From: CAYREX01 sp964423505
GTDB lineage: Bacteria > Fermentibacterota > Fermentibacteria > Fermentibacterales > JCC-6
Length of the DNA: 45,922 nt
Assembly (NCBI GenBank): GCA_964423505.1
Contig: CAYREX010000020.1
Span: forward strand, 1-45,922
Direction: 5' to 3'
The notes beneath the pieces are model-generated. The model saw only the letters and a program-made list of their open reading frames with translations, ran no database searches and was not told where the DNA came from. Shown piece by piece: positions 13,068 through 21,257 of this stretch (positions within the stretch are counted from its first letter, which is position 1; every line of letters starts with the position of its first letter). The position numbers and the translations under genes were made by a program.

Positions 13068-13661
13068 GTCGGTCAGGGTCTCCGGGATGCGGAAGCCCCA
13101 CGAGACTCCCACGGCCAGGATGCCGGCGGCGTGGGCAGCCTGCATGTCCGCCTCGGTGTCGCCCACCATGACCGTCTCGGAGTCGGTTGTGCCCAGGTAG
13201 TCCATGGCGAATCTGACGGCTGCCGGGTCCGGCTTGATGGGCTGGCCCTCCCTCTCCCCGATGACTCCCCTGAACGGGATGTCGGGGAAGAAGAGCTTCA
13301 TGGCGTTGCAGGCGGTGTAGTGCGGACGGTTGGAGAGCACCACCATGGGTACGTCAATGGAGGCCAGGTAGCTGAGCAGCCTCTCTACGCCCGGATAGGG
13401 CCTGGTGCAGGGATAGCCGGAGCCCCTGTAGACGGAGGCTATCCGCTCGGCCGTCTTCGCGACTGTATCCGGGTCCCGCATGCCCTCCGGGAGCGCTCCC
13501 TCGGTCAGGCTGCGCACGCCGTGTCCTATCAGCTCCATGACCCGCCGCTCGTCCGGGACCTCGGCGTCCATGTCCTCCAGGACCGCCGAGACGGCGGCGT
13601 GTATGTCGTCCAGGGTGTCCAGCAGTGTGCCGTCTATGTCGAGTATGATTCCCCTGAGCAT
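12981..13661 (-). CDS. HAD-superfamily hydrolase, phosphoglycolate phosphatase-like
   Basis: 226 residues with HAD motifs in order: I, DIDGTLLDTLDD (nucleophile and acid/base Asp); II, VVLSNRP; III, Lys in KPDPAAV; IV, VMVGDTEADM. The helical cap between motifs I and II (about 15-85) is of the C1 type seen in Gph/PGP phosphatases and related beta-phosphoglucomutase-like enzymes; the natural substrate cannot be fixed. It starts 9 bp after the pfkA stop and is the last gene of the long minus-strand cluster. Its 3' end overlaps the convergent lipid kinase gene by 87 bp. Confidence 0.88.
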   Translation of the reverse strand: MLRGIILDIDGTLLDTLDDIHAAVSAVLEDMDAEVPDERRVMELIGHGVRSLTEGALPEGMRDPDTVAKTAERIASVYRGSGYPCTRPYPGVERLLSYLASIDVPMVVLSNRPHYTACNAMKLFFPDIPFRGVIGEREGQPIKPDPAAVRFAMDYLGTTDSETVMVGDTEADMQAAHAAGILAVGVSWGFRIPETLTDSGADMIVTSPMQIADLFRRDDDREDSGG

Positions 13662-13670
13662 GCTCCCCTC

Positions 13671-14633
13671 CTAGAGAAGCTCCGTCAGCTGCACGGTCAC
13701 CGGGTCCAGGCCCTTCTTCTCGGTCCAGGCTCTCTCCAGCGGCGAGTGGACCAGGGTGCCGGCCAGCTCGCCGACCATGCACGGAGCCGCCCCGTCCAGC
13801 AGGGCGTCCACCGCGGCCCATCCGAGCCTGCTGCCTAGCATGCGGTCGTTGGCGGTCGGTGAGCCGCCCCTCTGCACGTGGCCGAGGACGGTGACCCGGC
13901 TGCTCATCTCCACGCGGTCCCGGATCTTCTCGGCTATCTGGTAGGCGTTCCCCGCCTCGTCCCCCTCGGCGACCACGAGGATGCTGGAGGTCCTGCCCCG
14001 CTCCACCCTCCAGCGGAGCTTCTCGCAGATGGCGGGGATGTCCGTCGGAGTCTCCGGGACCAGGACCGCCTCGGCTCCGCTGCCTATGCCCACGTCCAGG
14101 GCGATGTGGCCGGCGTCGCGGCCCATCACCTCCACTATGAAGAGGCGGTCGTGGGCGGCGGCGGTGTCCCGTATCTTGTCGATGGCCTCCAGGGCGGTGT
14201 TCACGGCGGTGTCGTAGCCAAGGGTGAAGTCGGTGCCGCTTATATCGTTGTCAATGGTGGCGGGGACGCCCACAACCTTGATCCCGTGCTCGAGCTGCAG
14301 AGCGAGGCCGCCCCGGAAGGTGCCGTCGCCGCCGATGAGGACGACGCCGTCGATGCGCTCCTCAGCGAGGCTGCGGGCTGCCTGCTCGCGGCCCTCCCCC
14401 GTGCGGAAGCGCTCGCTGCGCGCGGAGTGGAGTATGGTCCCGCCCCGCTGGATGATGCCGCTGACGTCGTCCCCGGACAGCGGGGCCATGTCGCCGTCTA
14501 TCAGGCCCTCGTAGCCCTTGCATACTCCGTAGACGGCTAGGCCGCTGCGTATGCCGGTCCGGACGACCGCCCGGATGCAGGCGTTCATGCCCGGCGCGTC
14601 GCCACCGCTGGTGAGGACGGCTATCCTCTCCAT
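13671..14633 (-). CDS. pfkA: 6-phosphofructokinase (ATP-type)
   Basis: 320 residues. N-terminal LTSGGDAPGMNACIRAVVR is the PfkA signature; LIGGDGTFRGG binds nucleotide, with Gly in place of the Asp of PPi-dependent enzymes, and VPATIDNDISGTDFTLGYDT carries the catalytic TIDND. The residue before TIDND is Ala, not the Lys of PPi-PFK, so ATP is the likely donor. VMGRDAGHIAL and GHVQRGGSPTANDR line the fructose-6-phosphate site. It catalyses the committed glycolytic step. It begins 12 bp after the rplQ stop, so it appears to be transcribed with the alpha operon, an unusual coupling of glycolysis and ribosome genes. Confidence 0.95.
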   Translation of the reverse strand: MERIAVLTSGGDAPGMNACIRAVVRTGIRSGLAVYGVCKGYEGLIDGDMAPLSGDDVSGIIQRGGTILHSARSERFRTGEGREQAARSLAEERIDGVVLIGGDGTFRGGLALQLEHGIKVVGVPATIDNDISGTDFTLGYDTAVNTALEAIDKIRDTAAAHDRLFIVEVMGRDAGHIALDVGIGSGAEAVLVPETPTDIPAICEKLRWRVERGRTSSILVVAEGDEAGNAYQIAEKIRDRVEMSSRVTVLGHVQRGGSPTANDRMLGSRLGWAAVDALLDGAAPCMVGELAGTLVHSPLERAWTEKKGLDPVTVQLTELL

Positions 14634-14645
14634 GCGGCGGCGGGC

Positions 14646-15041
14646 CTACTTTCGCTTCCTGGCGTCGGCGGAGGCAACCGAGCCGGGAGAGTCGACCAGC
14701 TCCAGTATGACGCTCTCCGCGGCGTCGCCCCTCCTGGGGCCCAGCTTCAGTATCCGGGTGTATCCGCCCGGCCTGTCCGCGTACCTGGGGCCGAGGACGT
14801 TGAAGATCTTCTGGACGGCCTGGCTGCCGTAGACGTGGCCGGAGACCAGCCGCCTGTTGTGGACGGTGTCCTCACGGCCCCTGGTGATGATCTTCTCGGC
14901 CAGCCTCCTGGCGGCCCTGGCCCGGCCCAGGCTGGTGGTCACACGCTCCTGTATCACCAGCGAGGTGATGAGGCTCCTGAGCATGCGGCGCCTGGCGTCC
15001 GGCTTCCTGCCGAGCTTGGGGGTGGTCTTCCTGTGTCGCAT
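14646..15041 (-). CDS. rplQ: 50S ribosomal protein L17
   Basis: 131 residues. The N-terminus RHRKTTPKLGRKPDARRRML and the following RSLITSLVIQERVTTSLGRA match the L17 core; the C-terminal tail after residue 100 is slightly longer than in enterobacteria. L17 binds domain III of 23S rRNA near the exit tunnel. It follows rpoA as in the standard alpha operon. Confidence 0.97.
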   Translation of the reverse strand: MRHRKTTPKLGRKPDARRRMLRSLITSLVIQERVTTSLGRARAARRLAEKIITRGREDTVHNRRLVSGHVYGSQAVQKIFNVLGPRYADRPGGYTRILKLGPRRGDAAESVILELVDSPGSVASADARKRK

Positions 15042-15081
15042 TTCCCGCTCTCTTCTCCGAAGGGGCCCAGGCGGGCCCTGT

Positions 15082-16038
15082 CTACTCCTTCAGGCCGAGG
15101 CCCATGTCGTTCAGGACCTTCAGGACCTTCTCCAGCGAGGATGGGCCGAAGCCGGATATCTGCTTCAGCTCGTCCTCCGTGTAGCTGACCAGCGTCTCCA
15201 GGTCCGGGACTCCGCCGGCCTCGAGCACGTTCACTATCCTGGTGGGTATCTCGGTATCCCCCAGGGGGATGTTCTCGGTTGAGGGCCTCTCCGGCTCCTC
15301 CTCCGGGACCTCCGGCTCCTCCGGCTCCGGCTCCGGCTCGAGACCGCCCGGTATCATGCTGAAGTGCCGGATGAGTATCTCGCAGGCGGTGTCCACCGCC
15401 TCCTCCGGGGAGATGCTGCCGTTGGTCTCGACGTCCATTATCAGGTGGTCGTAGTCGGTCCTGTTCCCAACCCTGGCGCTCTGGACCTTGTAGTTCACCT
15501 TGGTGACCGGGCAGAACCAGGAGTCCAGGAGTACGGTGCCGATGCCTACGTTCCGGTCGGTGTCTATCCACTCCTCGGCGGAGATGAAGCCCTTGCCCCT
15601 CTCCACCAAGACCTCCAGGTCCAGCTCGGCATCGCGGGTGAGCTCGGCTATCTCCTGCTCGCCGTTGATGACGGTGAGGCCGTCGGAGCACTCCAGGTCC
15701 TCCGCCCTGTACACGCCCTTCTTCCTGGCGCTGAGCTTCATGGTGCCCTGCTCCTCGTCCTCCATGTGGACGATGAGCGACTTGATGTTGAGCAGTATCT
15801 CCGGGACGTCATGGGCGACGCCCGGCACGGTCGTGAACTCGTGCTCGATGCCCTCTATCCTCATGGTGACCGGCGAGGCGCCCTCCAGCGAGGAGAGCAT
15901 CACCCTCCTGAGCGAGTTGCCCAGGGTGCGGGCGAAGCCGCGCTCGAGGGGGATTATCTCGAGCCTTCCGTACGTGTCCGTGAGGGACTCGGGGTCCCAC
16001 CTTATAAGGTCCGGCAGGTACAGCCTCTTGAATTCCAT
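15082..16038 (-). CDS. rpoA: DNA-directed RNA polymerase subunit alpha
   Basis: 318 residues. The amino-terminal domain begins around LEIIPLERGFARTLGNSLRR, the dimerisation and assembly block, and runs to about residue 230. An acidic Pro/Glu-rich linker (EPEPEPEEPEVPEEEPERP) follows, and the C-terminal domain is VNVLEAGGVPDLETLV...GFGPSSLEKVLK. Aligning by eye to the E. coli domain, the Arg and Asn equivalents of R265 and N268 are kept (TRIVN), but K271 and K298 appear replaced by Glu and Ser, so UP-element contacts may be weakened. It directly follows rpsK with rpsD missing. Confidence 0.97.
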   Translation of the reverse strand: MEFKRLYLPDLIRWDPESLTDTYGRLEIIPLERGFARTLGNSLRRVMLSSLEGASPVTMRIEGIEHEFTTVPGVAHDVPEILLNIKSLIVHMEDEEQGTMKLSARKKGVYRAEDLECSDGLTVINGEQEIAELTRDAELDLEVLVERGKGFISAEEWIDTDRNVGIGTVLLDSWFCPVTKVNYKVQSARVGNRTDYDHLIMDVETNGSISPEEAVDTACEILIRHFSMIPGGLEPEPEPEEPEVPEEEPERPSTENIPLGDTEIPTRIVNVLEAGGVPDLETLVSYTEDELKQISGFGPSSLEKVLKVLNDMGLGLKE

Positions 16039-16096
16039 CTGATCCTCTCCAGGGGCCCCTGTCCAGGGCTCTGTCCGGCCGCCGGGCGGCCGCTCC

Positions 16097-16507
16097 CTAA
16101 CCCTTCCTGCGGCGCTTGGGCGGAGTGCAGCCGTTGTGCGGGACCTTGGTGAGGTCCTTGATGGCCGTTATCTCCAGGTTGGTGGACTGGAGGGCCCGAA
16201 CGGCCGCCTCGCGGCCTGAGCCGGGACCTCTCACCCATATCTCAACCTTCTTGATGCCCGCCTCCATGGCCTTCTCGGCAGCCTGAACGGCAGCCTGGCT
16301 GGAGGCGAAGGCGGTCCCCTTGCGGGTCCCCTTCACGCCGGTGGTCCCGCCGCTGGCCCAGGTGAGGACGTTGCCGCCCCTGTCGGTGATGGTGATCTTG
16401 GTGTTGTTGAAGGAGGACTTCACGTGGGCGACGCCGTGCACGTCCGACACCTGGCGGACCTTCTTGACCGGCTTCCTCCTCGCTCTGGCCTTGGCTCCCT
16501 TAGGCAC
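16097..16507 (-). CDS. rpsK: 30S ribosomal protein S11
   Basis: 136 residues, start GTG 16507. Diagnostic stretches are SSFNNTKITITDRGGNVLTW, ASGGTTGVKGTRKGTAFASS and the end VPHNGCTPPKRRRKG, the strongly conserved S11 tail. S11 lies in the platform of the 30S subunit near the mRNA exit. It follows rpsM by 9 bp. The next gene is rpoA after a 58-bp gap; rpsD, which normally sits here, is absent. Confidence 0.97.
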   Translation of the reverse strand: MPKGAKARARRKPVKKVRQVSDVHGVAHVKSSFNNTKITITDRGGNVLTWASGGTTGVKGTRKGTAFASSQAAVQAAEKAMEAGIKKVEIWVRGPGSGREAAVRALQSTNLEITAIKDLTKVPHNGCTPPKRRRKG

Positions 16508-16516
16508 ACCGACCTC

Positions 16517-16882
16517 CTATCGAATGCGGCTGTGCCCGCGCTTCGGTCCCTTGCGGGTACGGGCGTTGGTGTGCGTCCGCTGTCCGCGGACCGGGAGGCC
16601 CCGGCGATGCCTGAGCCCCCGGTAGCACTTGATGTCCATCAGGCGCTTCCGGTTCATATTGTCCTGCGCCCTGAGGGCACCCTCCACGACGTAGTCGGAG
16701 TCGATGACCTTCCTGAGCGAAGCGACCTCGCTCTCGGTGAGGTCGTCCGTCTTCACGTCGTAGGGTATGCCCGTCTTGTCCAGTATCTCCTTCGAAGACG
16801 TGAGACCTATCCCGTGGATGTAGGGCAGGGCGTAGAGCACCTGCTTGCCCCGCGGGAGGTCCACTCCTGCTATCCTTGCCAC
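16517..16882 (-). CDS. rpsM: 30S ribosomal protein S13
   Basis: 121 residues, start GTG 16882. It opens ARIAGVDLPRGKQVLYALPY and has the helix-two-turn-helix GIGLTSSKEIL and the basic tail LRHRRGLPVRGQRTHTNART of S13. The protein sits in the 30S head and contacts L5 and P-site tRNA. First gene of the alpha operon after the small rpmJ. Confidence 0.97.
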   Translation of the reverse strand: MARIAGVDLPRGKQVLYALPYIHGIGLTSSKEILDKTGIPYDVKTDDLTESEVASLRKVIDSDYVVEGALRAQDNMNRKRLMDIKCYRGLRHRRGLPVRGQRTHTNARTRKGPKRGHSRIR

Positions 16883-16913
16883 TTGCCGATACCTCCGTCA
16901 GCCGCCCGGGCGG

Positions 16914-17030
16914 CTATCCCTGCCGCTGCTTGTGCTTGGGGTTCCTGGAGCAGATCACGAGGACCTTGCCGCCCCTGCGCACTATGCGGCAGTACTCGCA
17001 TACCTTCTTGACCGAGCTTCTTACCTTCAT
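16914..17030 (-). CDS. rpmJ: 50S ribosomal protein L36, zinc type
   Basis: A 38-residue frame from ATG 17030 reads MKVRSSVKKVCEYCRIVRRG, then GKVLVICSRNPKHKQRQG. This is the whole of L36 with the zinc ligands Cys11, Cys14, Cys27 and His32. The standard place between infA and rpsM confirms it. Stop TAG at 16914-16916. Confidence 0.97.
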   Translation of the reverse strand: MKVRSSVKKVCEYCRIVRRGGKVLVICSRNPKHKQRQG

Positions 17031-17039
17031 CTCGTCGCC

Positions 17040-17264
17040 TCACTTGTACCTGTAGGTTATCCGGCCCCGGGTGAGATCGTACGGCGAGAGCTCCACCGTG
17101 ACCCGGTCACCCACCAGTATCCTTATGTAGTGCATCCTCATCTTGCCGGAGACGTGGCAGAGAACCTGGTGACCTTCCGGCTTGTCCAGCTCGACCCGAC
17201 ACAGGTTGTTCGGCAGGGTCTCTATCACCGTACCGTCAGCTACAACTCCCTGCTTCTTGCCCAT
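17040..17264 (-). CDS. infA: Translation initiation factor IF-1
   Basis: 74 residues forming a single S1/OB-fold: GTVIETLPNNLCRVELD, then LCHVSGKMRMHYIRILVGDR and the end PYDLTRGRITYRYK. These are the conserved IF-1 blocks. The N-terminus (MGKKQGVVAD) differs from the usual MAKED. IF-1 occupies the A site of the 30S subunit during initiation. It lies between map and rpmJ, the typical spc/alpha junction; 52 bp separate it from map. Confidence 0.97.
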   Translation of the reverse strand: MGKKQGVVADGTVIETLPNNLCRVELDKPEGHQVLCHVSGKMRMHYIRILVGDRVTVELSPYDLTRGRITYRYK

Positions 17265-17316
17265 CGTCTCCCTTCCCGCTATCGAAAGGCGGAACGTATA
17301 TCATTGGCAACTATCA

Positions 17317-18060
17317 TCATGCCGTCAATATCAGCGGCTCTCCGTCGGTGACCACCACGGTGTGCTCGGCATGGGCCGAGAGGCTCCCGTCGGACGTGAC
17401 CACGGTCCATCCGTCCCGGAGCGTCCTTACCGAGTGGCCGCCCACGTTTATCATCGGCTCCAGGGCCAGCGCCAGGCCCCTGGAGAGCTTCATCCCCCGC
17501 CCCTTCCTGCCGAAGTTCGGCACCTGGGGCGGCTCGTGCAGCTTCCGTCCTATCCCGTGGCCCACCAGCGCCCTCACCACGCTGAATCCCCTGGACTCGA
17601 CGTGGCTCTGGATGGCCGCGCCCACGTCGCCGAGGGTCCTGCCCGCCCTGGCCTCCCGGATCCCCAGGTCCCTGGCCTCGTAGACCGTCCTGAGGAGGAG
17701 CATGGCCTCGGGGTCGACCAGGCCCACGGCCACCGTGTCGGCGGCGTCGCCGTGGAAGCCTCCCTTGTAGGCGCCCACGTCTATGCTCACCAGGTCACCG
17801 GTCCTCACTCTCCTCTCGGCGGAGGGTATGCCGTGGACCACCTCTTCGTTTATCGACACGCAGACCGCGGCGGGGTAGCCGTTGTACCCCTCGAAGGAGG
17901 GGGTGGCGCCCTCGGCCTCCAGCACCCGGCGGCCGACCCTCTCTATCTCCAGGGTGGTTACGCCCGGCTCCATGAAGCCGGCCATCTCGTCCAGCGCCAG
18001 CCTGACGATGCGTCCGCACTCCCTCATCAGGTCCAGGTCCTCACCGGCGGCTACTCCCAC
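17317..18060 (-). CDS. map: Methionine aminopeptidase, type I
   Basis: 247 residues if GTG 18060 is the start, which overlaps the adk stop and puts MRECGRIV at the usual distance; upstream open frame is antisense-free shadow of adk. The metal ligands of type I enzymes are visible: Asp in VSIDVGAYKGGFHGD (both Asp), His in GHGIGRKLHEPPQVPNFG, Glu in ALEPMINVGG and Glu in SAHAEHTVVV. The substrate-binding His is in EEVVHGIPS. It removes the initiator Met from nascent proteins. Sits between adk and infA as in many spc operons. Confidence 0.94.
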   Translation of the reverse strand: MGVAAGEDLDLMRECGRIVRLALDEMAGFMEPGVTTLEIERVGRRVLEAEGATPSFEGYNGYPAAVCVSINEEVVHGIPSAERRVRTGDLVSIDVGAYKGGFHGDAADTVAVGLVDPEAMLLLRTVYEARDLGIREARAGRTLGDVGAAIQSHVESRGFSVVRALVGHGIGRKLHEPPQVPNFGRKGRGMKLSRGLALALEPMINVGGHSVRTLRDGWTVVTSDGSLSAHAEHTVVVTDGEPLILTA

Positions 18061-18680
18061 CGCGAGAGCTCTCGTACGAGCCTGTCGGTCACTTCGTCCC
18101 TCGTACCGGTTCCGTCCACCCTGAGTCGCCTTCCCTCGTAGTAGCTCTCCAGCGGCCTGGTGACCTCGTGGTAGTGGGAGAGCCTCCTGGCCGTCACCTC
18201 CGGGAGGTCGTCCTCGCGGACCACCATCTCCCGGTCGCACCGGCCGCAAACCATTTCCTCCCCGGAATCATCGGACTGCTCCGTCCGGCCACAGCCCGGG
18301 CAGGTCCTCCGGCCGGCTATCCTGCGCATCACCTCTTCGTCAGGGACCTCCAGGAAGACCGCGCCGGTGAGCGGTCTGCCGAGTCCGTCCAGGAACCTGT
18401 CCAGGCTCTCGGCCTGGAATCGGTTCCTGGGGTAGCCGTCCATGAGGAAGTCCCGTACGCCCCGGATCCTCCCGAAGACCTCGGCGTTGACCGTTTCATC
18501 GTCCACGAGGCGTCCGCTCCTGACTATCTCCCTTATCCTCCTGCCGAGCTCGGTGCTCCTCCGGACCTCCTTCCTCAGGATGATCCCGGTGGATATGTGC
18601 TGCATGCCGAATCGCTCCGAGATCCTTCCGGCCTGGGTCCCCTTGCCGGAACCCGGCGGGCCGAAGAAGGCTATCCTCAT
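18051..18680 (-). CDS. adk: Adenylate kinase, zinc-LID form
   Basis: 209 residues. P-loop FFGPPGSGKGTQAGR at the N-terminus, AMP-binding DGYPRN and a long LID with two Cys pairs (RRTCPGCGR and MVCGRCDRE), the zinc-binding form common outside Proteobacteria. It interconverts ATP+AMP and 2 ADP. The start is 1 bp after the secY stop region and its 3' end overlaps the GTG of map, so the genes are coupled. Confidence 0.96.
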   Translation of the reverse strand: MRIAFFGPPGSGKGTQAGRISERFGMQHISTGIILRKEVRRSTELGRRIREIVRSGRLVDDETVNAEVFGRIRGVRDFLMDGYPRNRFQAESLDRFLDGLGRPLTGAVFLEVPDEEVMRRIAGRRTCPGCGRTEQSDDSGEEMVCGRCDREMVVREDDLPEVTARRLSHYHEVTRPLESYYEGRRLRVDGTGTRDEVTDRLVRELSRWE

Positions 18681-18681
18681 C

Positions 18682-19986
18682 CTATCTTCGTCCCCTGATC
18701 CTCCCCTTGCTGAGGAAGCCGTCGTAGTGCCGCATGAGCAGATGGGTCTCTATCTGCCTGAGCGTCTCGAGCCCGACTCCCACCACGATCAGCAGGCTGG
18801 TCCCGCCGAACATGAAGTTAACGTTCGCGTACCTGGAGAGTATCATCGGCATCACCGCGATGCCCGCCAGGAAGATGGCCCCGGGGAGGGTGACCCTGAC
18901 CAGGACCCTCTCTATGTACTTGGCCGTGCTCCTGCCCGGCTTCCTGCCGGGGATGAAGCCGCCGTACTTCTTCATGTTGTCCGCCAGGTCCTGCGGGTTG
19001 AAGGTGATGGCGGTGTAGACGTAGGCGAACAGGATGATGAGCACGGCGTAGATGAGCATGTAGATGAAGCTGCCCGGCGCGAGGTGCGCGTTCACCCAGT
19101 CGTCTATGCCGGTGTTCGGGAAGAACATGGCGATGCTGCTGGGGAACATCATGAACGCCTGGGCGAATATCACCGGTATGACGCCGGCGGTGTTCAGGCG
19201 AAGCGGTATGTGGGTGCTCTGACCACCGTAGACCTTCCGCCCCCTGACCTGCTTGGCGTAGGTCACCGGTATGCGCCTCTGGGCCTCGGTCATCAGTACC
19301 ACGAAGGCAACCACCGCGAACATGAAGGCGGCCAGGAAGATGGCGGTGATGAAGCTGGTCTGCTGGAGCACGAAGACGTCCTGGTAGAGGCTTATCAGGC
19401 TGCCGGGGAGCCTCCCTACGATTCCGGCGAAGATTATGAGGCTGATGCCGTTGCCTATGCCCCTCTCGGTTATCCTCTCCCCCAGCCACATGACGAAGAT
19501 GGTGCCGGTGACCAGGGTGACCACCGTCTGGACGGTGAAGCCGAGCCCCGGAGACGGCACTATCATCAGCCCCTGCTGGTTCAGCCCGACCAGGTACTGG
19601 GATATGCCCAGCCCCTGTATCATCGCCAGGACCACGGTGCCGTACCTGGTTATCTCGGTCATCTTCTGACGTCCGGCCTCCCCCTCCTTCTTGAGCTTCT
19701 CGAAGTAGGGGAATACTGAGGTCAGGAGCTGGATGATGATCGAGGCGGAGATGTAGGGCATGATGCCCAGGGCGAACACGGAGGCCCTCCTGAGGGCTCC
19801 GCCGACGAAGAGGTCGTACATGCCCATGAGCCCGCCGCCCTGAGAGAAGGCCTGGCTGAGCGCGTCCCCGTCGATGCCCGGGACCGGGATGTGGCCGCCC
19901 ACCCGGTACACCGCGAGCAGGATGAAGGTGTAGAATATCTTCTTCCTCAGCTCGGTTATCTTGAGGACGTTCTCGAAGCCGCGCAT
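18682..19986 (-). CDS. secY: Preprotein translocase subunit SecY
   Basis: 434 residues with ten hydrophobic segments. Typical blocks include VGGHIPVPGIDGDAL near the start, ALGIMPYISASIIIQLLTSV (plug/TM2 signature), GNGISLIIFAGIVGRLP and the cytosolic loop KQVRGRKVYGGQSTHIPLRLN. It is the channel of the Sec translocon, with SecE (43904) and SecG (11161) also in this window. Its ATG overlaps the rplO stop (TAATG). Confidence 0.97.
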   Translation of the reverse strand: MRGFENVLKITELRKKIFYTFILLAVYRVGGHIPVPGIDGDALSQAFSQGGGLMGMYDLFVGGALRRASVFALGIMPYISASIIIQLLTSVFPYFEKLKKEGEAGRQKMTEITRYGTVVLAMIQGLGISQYLVGLNQQGLMIVPSPGLGFTVQTVVTLVTGTIFVMWLGERITERGIGNGISLIIFAGIVGRLPGSLISLYQDVFVLQQTSFITAIFLAAFMFAVVAFVVLMTEAQRRIPVTYAKQVRGRKVYGGQSTHIPLRLNTAGVIPVIFAQAFMMFPSSIAMFFPNTGIDDWVNAHLAPGSFIYMLIYAVLIILFAYVYTAITFNPQDLADNMKKYGGFIPGRKPGRSTAKYIERVLVRVTLPGAIFLAGIAVMPMILSRYANVNFMFGGTSLLIVVGVGLETLRQIETHLLMRHYDGFLSKGRIRGRR

Positions 19987-20429
19987 TACTCTATGACCTC
20001 TGCTGCTCCGCCTGCGTCGGTTATGGCCTTCTCGGCCGATGCGGAGAACCTGTGGGCGCGTACGGTGAGCGCCCTGTCCAGCTCACCCCGGCCCAGTATC
20101 TTCACCGGCCTGAACCGGGAGGATACCAGCCCGGCTTCCTTCAGCCCGTCCGGGTCGACCACCGTCTCCGCCGGGAACCTCTGGAGGTTGTCCACGTTGA
20201 CGATCTGGTACCTGACTGCGAACCTGGCGTTGTTGAAGCCCTTGTGACCCATCCGCCTCTGGATGGGCATCTGGCCACCCTCGAACCAGGGCTTCACGTT
20301 CTCCCTTGAGTTCTGTCCCTTGTGGCCCCTGCAGCAGGTGCCGCCCCTGCCGCTGCCGCGGCCGCGGCCCCGCCTGCGGGTCTCCCTGGTGGCCCCCCGC
20401 GCGGACCTGAGGTGCTGAAGACGTCTCAT
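19986..20429 (-). CDS. rplO: 50S ribosomal protein L15
   Basis: 147 residues. The Gly/Arg-rich N-terminal tail (GRGRGSGRGGTCCRGHKGQN) and PWFEGGQMPIQRRMGHKGFN are diagnostic for L15. The tail threads into 23S rRNA. It overlaps rpmD by 4 bp and secY by 1 bp. The start ATG 20429 gives RRLQHLRSARGATRETRR, a slightly Arg-richer beginning than the usual NLSDLRPAPGA. Confidence 0.96.
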   Translation of the reverse strand: MRRLQHLRSARGATRETRRRGRGRGSGRGGTCCRGHKGQNSRENVKPWFEGGQMPIQRRMGHKGFNNARFAVRYQIVNVDNLQRFPAETVVDPDGLKEAGLVSSRFRPVKILGRGELDRALTVRAHRFSASAEKAITDAGGAAEVIE

Positions 20430-20620
20430 CGGTCCTGGACCTCCTCGACGCTCACGAGGTGCGAGACCCTGTCGATCATCCCCCTGATCTCCGGCCTGTC
20501 CGGATGCTCCACGGTCTGGCCCATCCTGCGAAGGCCCAGAGCCTCCAGGGTCCGCCTCTGGTTCTCCTTGCGGCCGATGCCGCTACGTCTCTGCGTTATC
20601 CTGAGCCTCGCCTCAGCCAT
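20426..20620 (-). CDS. rpmD: 50S ribosomal protein L30
   Basis: 64 residues: ARLRITQRRSGIGRKENQRR, then LEALGLRRMGQTVEHPDRPE and IRGMIDRVSHLVSVEE. These match the ferredoxin-like L30 fold (SxIGR..Q..TL.(A/G)LGL.....V). It overlaps rpsE by 8 bp upstream and rplO by 4 bp downstream, indicating coupled translation. Confidence 0.96.
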   Translation of the reverse strand: MAEARLRITQRRSGIGRKENQRRTLEALGLRRMGQTVEHPDRPEIRGMIDRVSHLVSVEEVQDR

Positions 20621-21239
20621 CCGCGGTCCTCCTGGCTACGGTGGACCTCCTGAGGTTGCTCACCTGGTCGATGAGCACCAGGTCCCGGAGCCCCTTCATC
20701 GTGGCCTTGACCACGTTGTGGGGGTTGTTGGAGCCCTGGGACTTGGTGAGCACGTCCTTTATCCCGGCGCACTCCATCACCGCCCTGACCGCGGCCCCGG
20801 CTATCACTCCCGTACCGGGCGTGGCGGGGCAGAGCAGGACCTTTCCAGCGCCGCTGCGCCCGATGATCCTGTGCGGTATGGTGCGCTCGTCCACCAGAGG
20901 TATGGATATCATGCTCTTGCGGGCGGCCTCCTGGGCCTTCCGGATGGACTCCGGCAGCTCCGTCGCCTTGCCCAGGCCCACTCCGACCTTGCCCTTGGCG
21001 TCGCCCACGGCCACGATGGCGTTGAATCCGAAGTTCCTGCCGCCCTTCGTGACCTTGGCCACGCGGTTGATGCCTATGAGCCTGTCTATCAGGCCGGCCT
21101 CCTCCAGGGGGGATACGCGCCTCCTGCGCCTGGGGCCGCCCCGGCCCCGACCCCGACCGCGGCCGTCCTTCCCGGACCCGGCTCCGCGCCGGTCGTTCCG
21201 GGAATCGCCTCTTCTGCTGCCTCTCCTGTCATCGGTCAC
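20613..21239 (-). CDS. rpsE: 30S ribosomal protein S5 with Arg/Gly-rich N-terminal extension
   Basis: 208 residues, start GTG 21239. The S5 core starts near residue 50 (DRLIGINRVAKVTKGGRNFG) and contains VGLGKATELPESIRKAQEAA and RTIPHRIIGRSGAGKVLLCP. Before it is a tail of about 45 residues that is almost only Arg, Gly, Asp and Ser (RGRGRGRGGPRRRRR). Most S5 proteins have at most 10-20 residues there. S5 shapes the mRNA entry channel and decoding fidelity. The tail may add RNA contacts. Confidence 0.95.
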   Translation of the reverse strand: MTDDRRGSRRGDSRNDRRGAGSGKDGRGRGRGRGGPRRRRRVSPLEEAGLIDRLIGINRVAKVTKGGRNFGFNAIVAVGDAKGKVGVGLGKATELPESIRKAQEAARKSMISIPLVDERTIPHRIIGRSGAGKVLLCPATPGTGVIAGAAVRAVMECAGIKDVLTKSQGSNNPHNVVKATMKGLRDLVLIDQVSNLRRSTVARRTADG

Positions 21240-21257
21240 TTCAACGGACCGCCCTTC

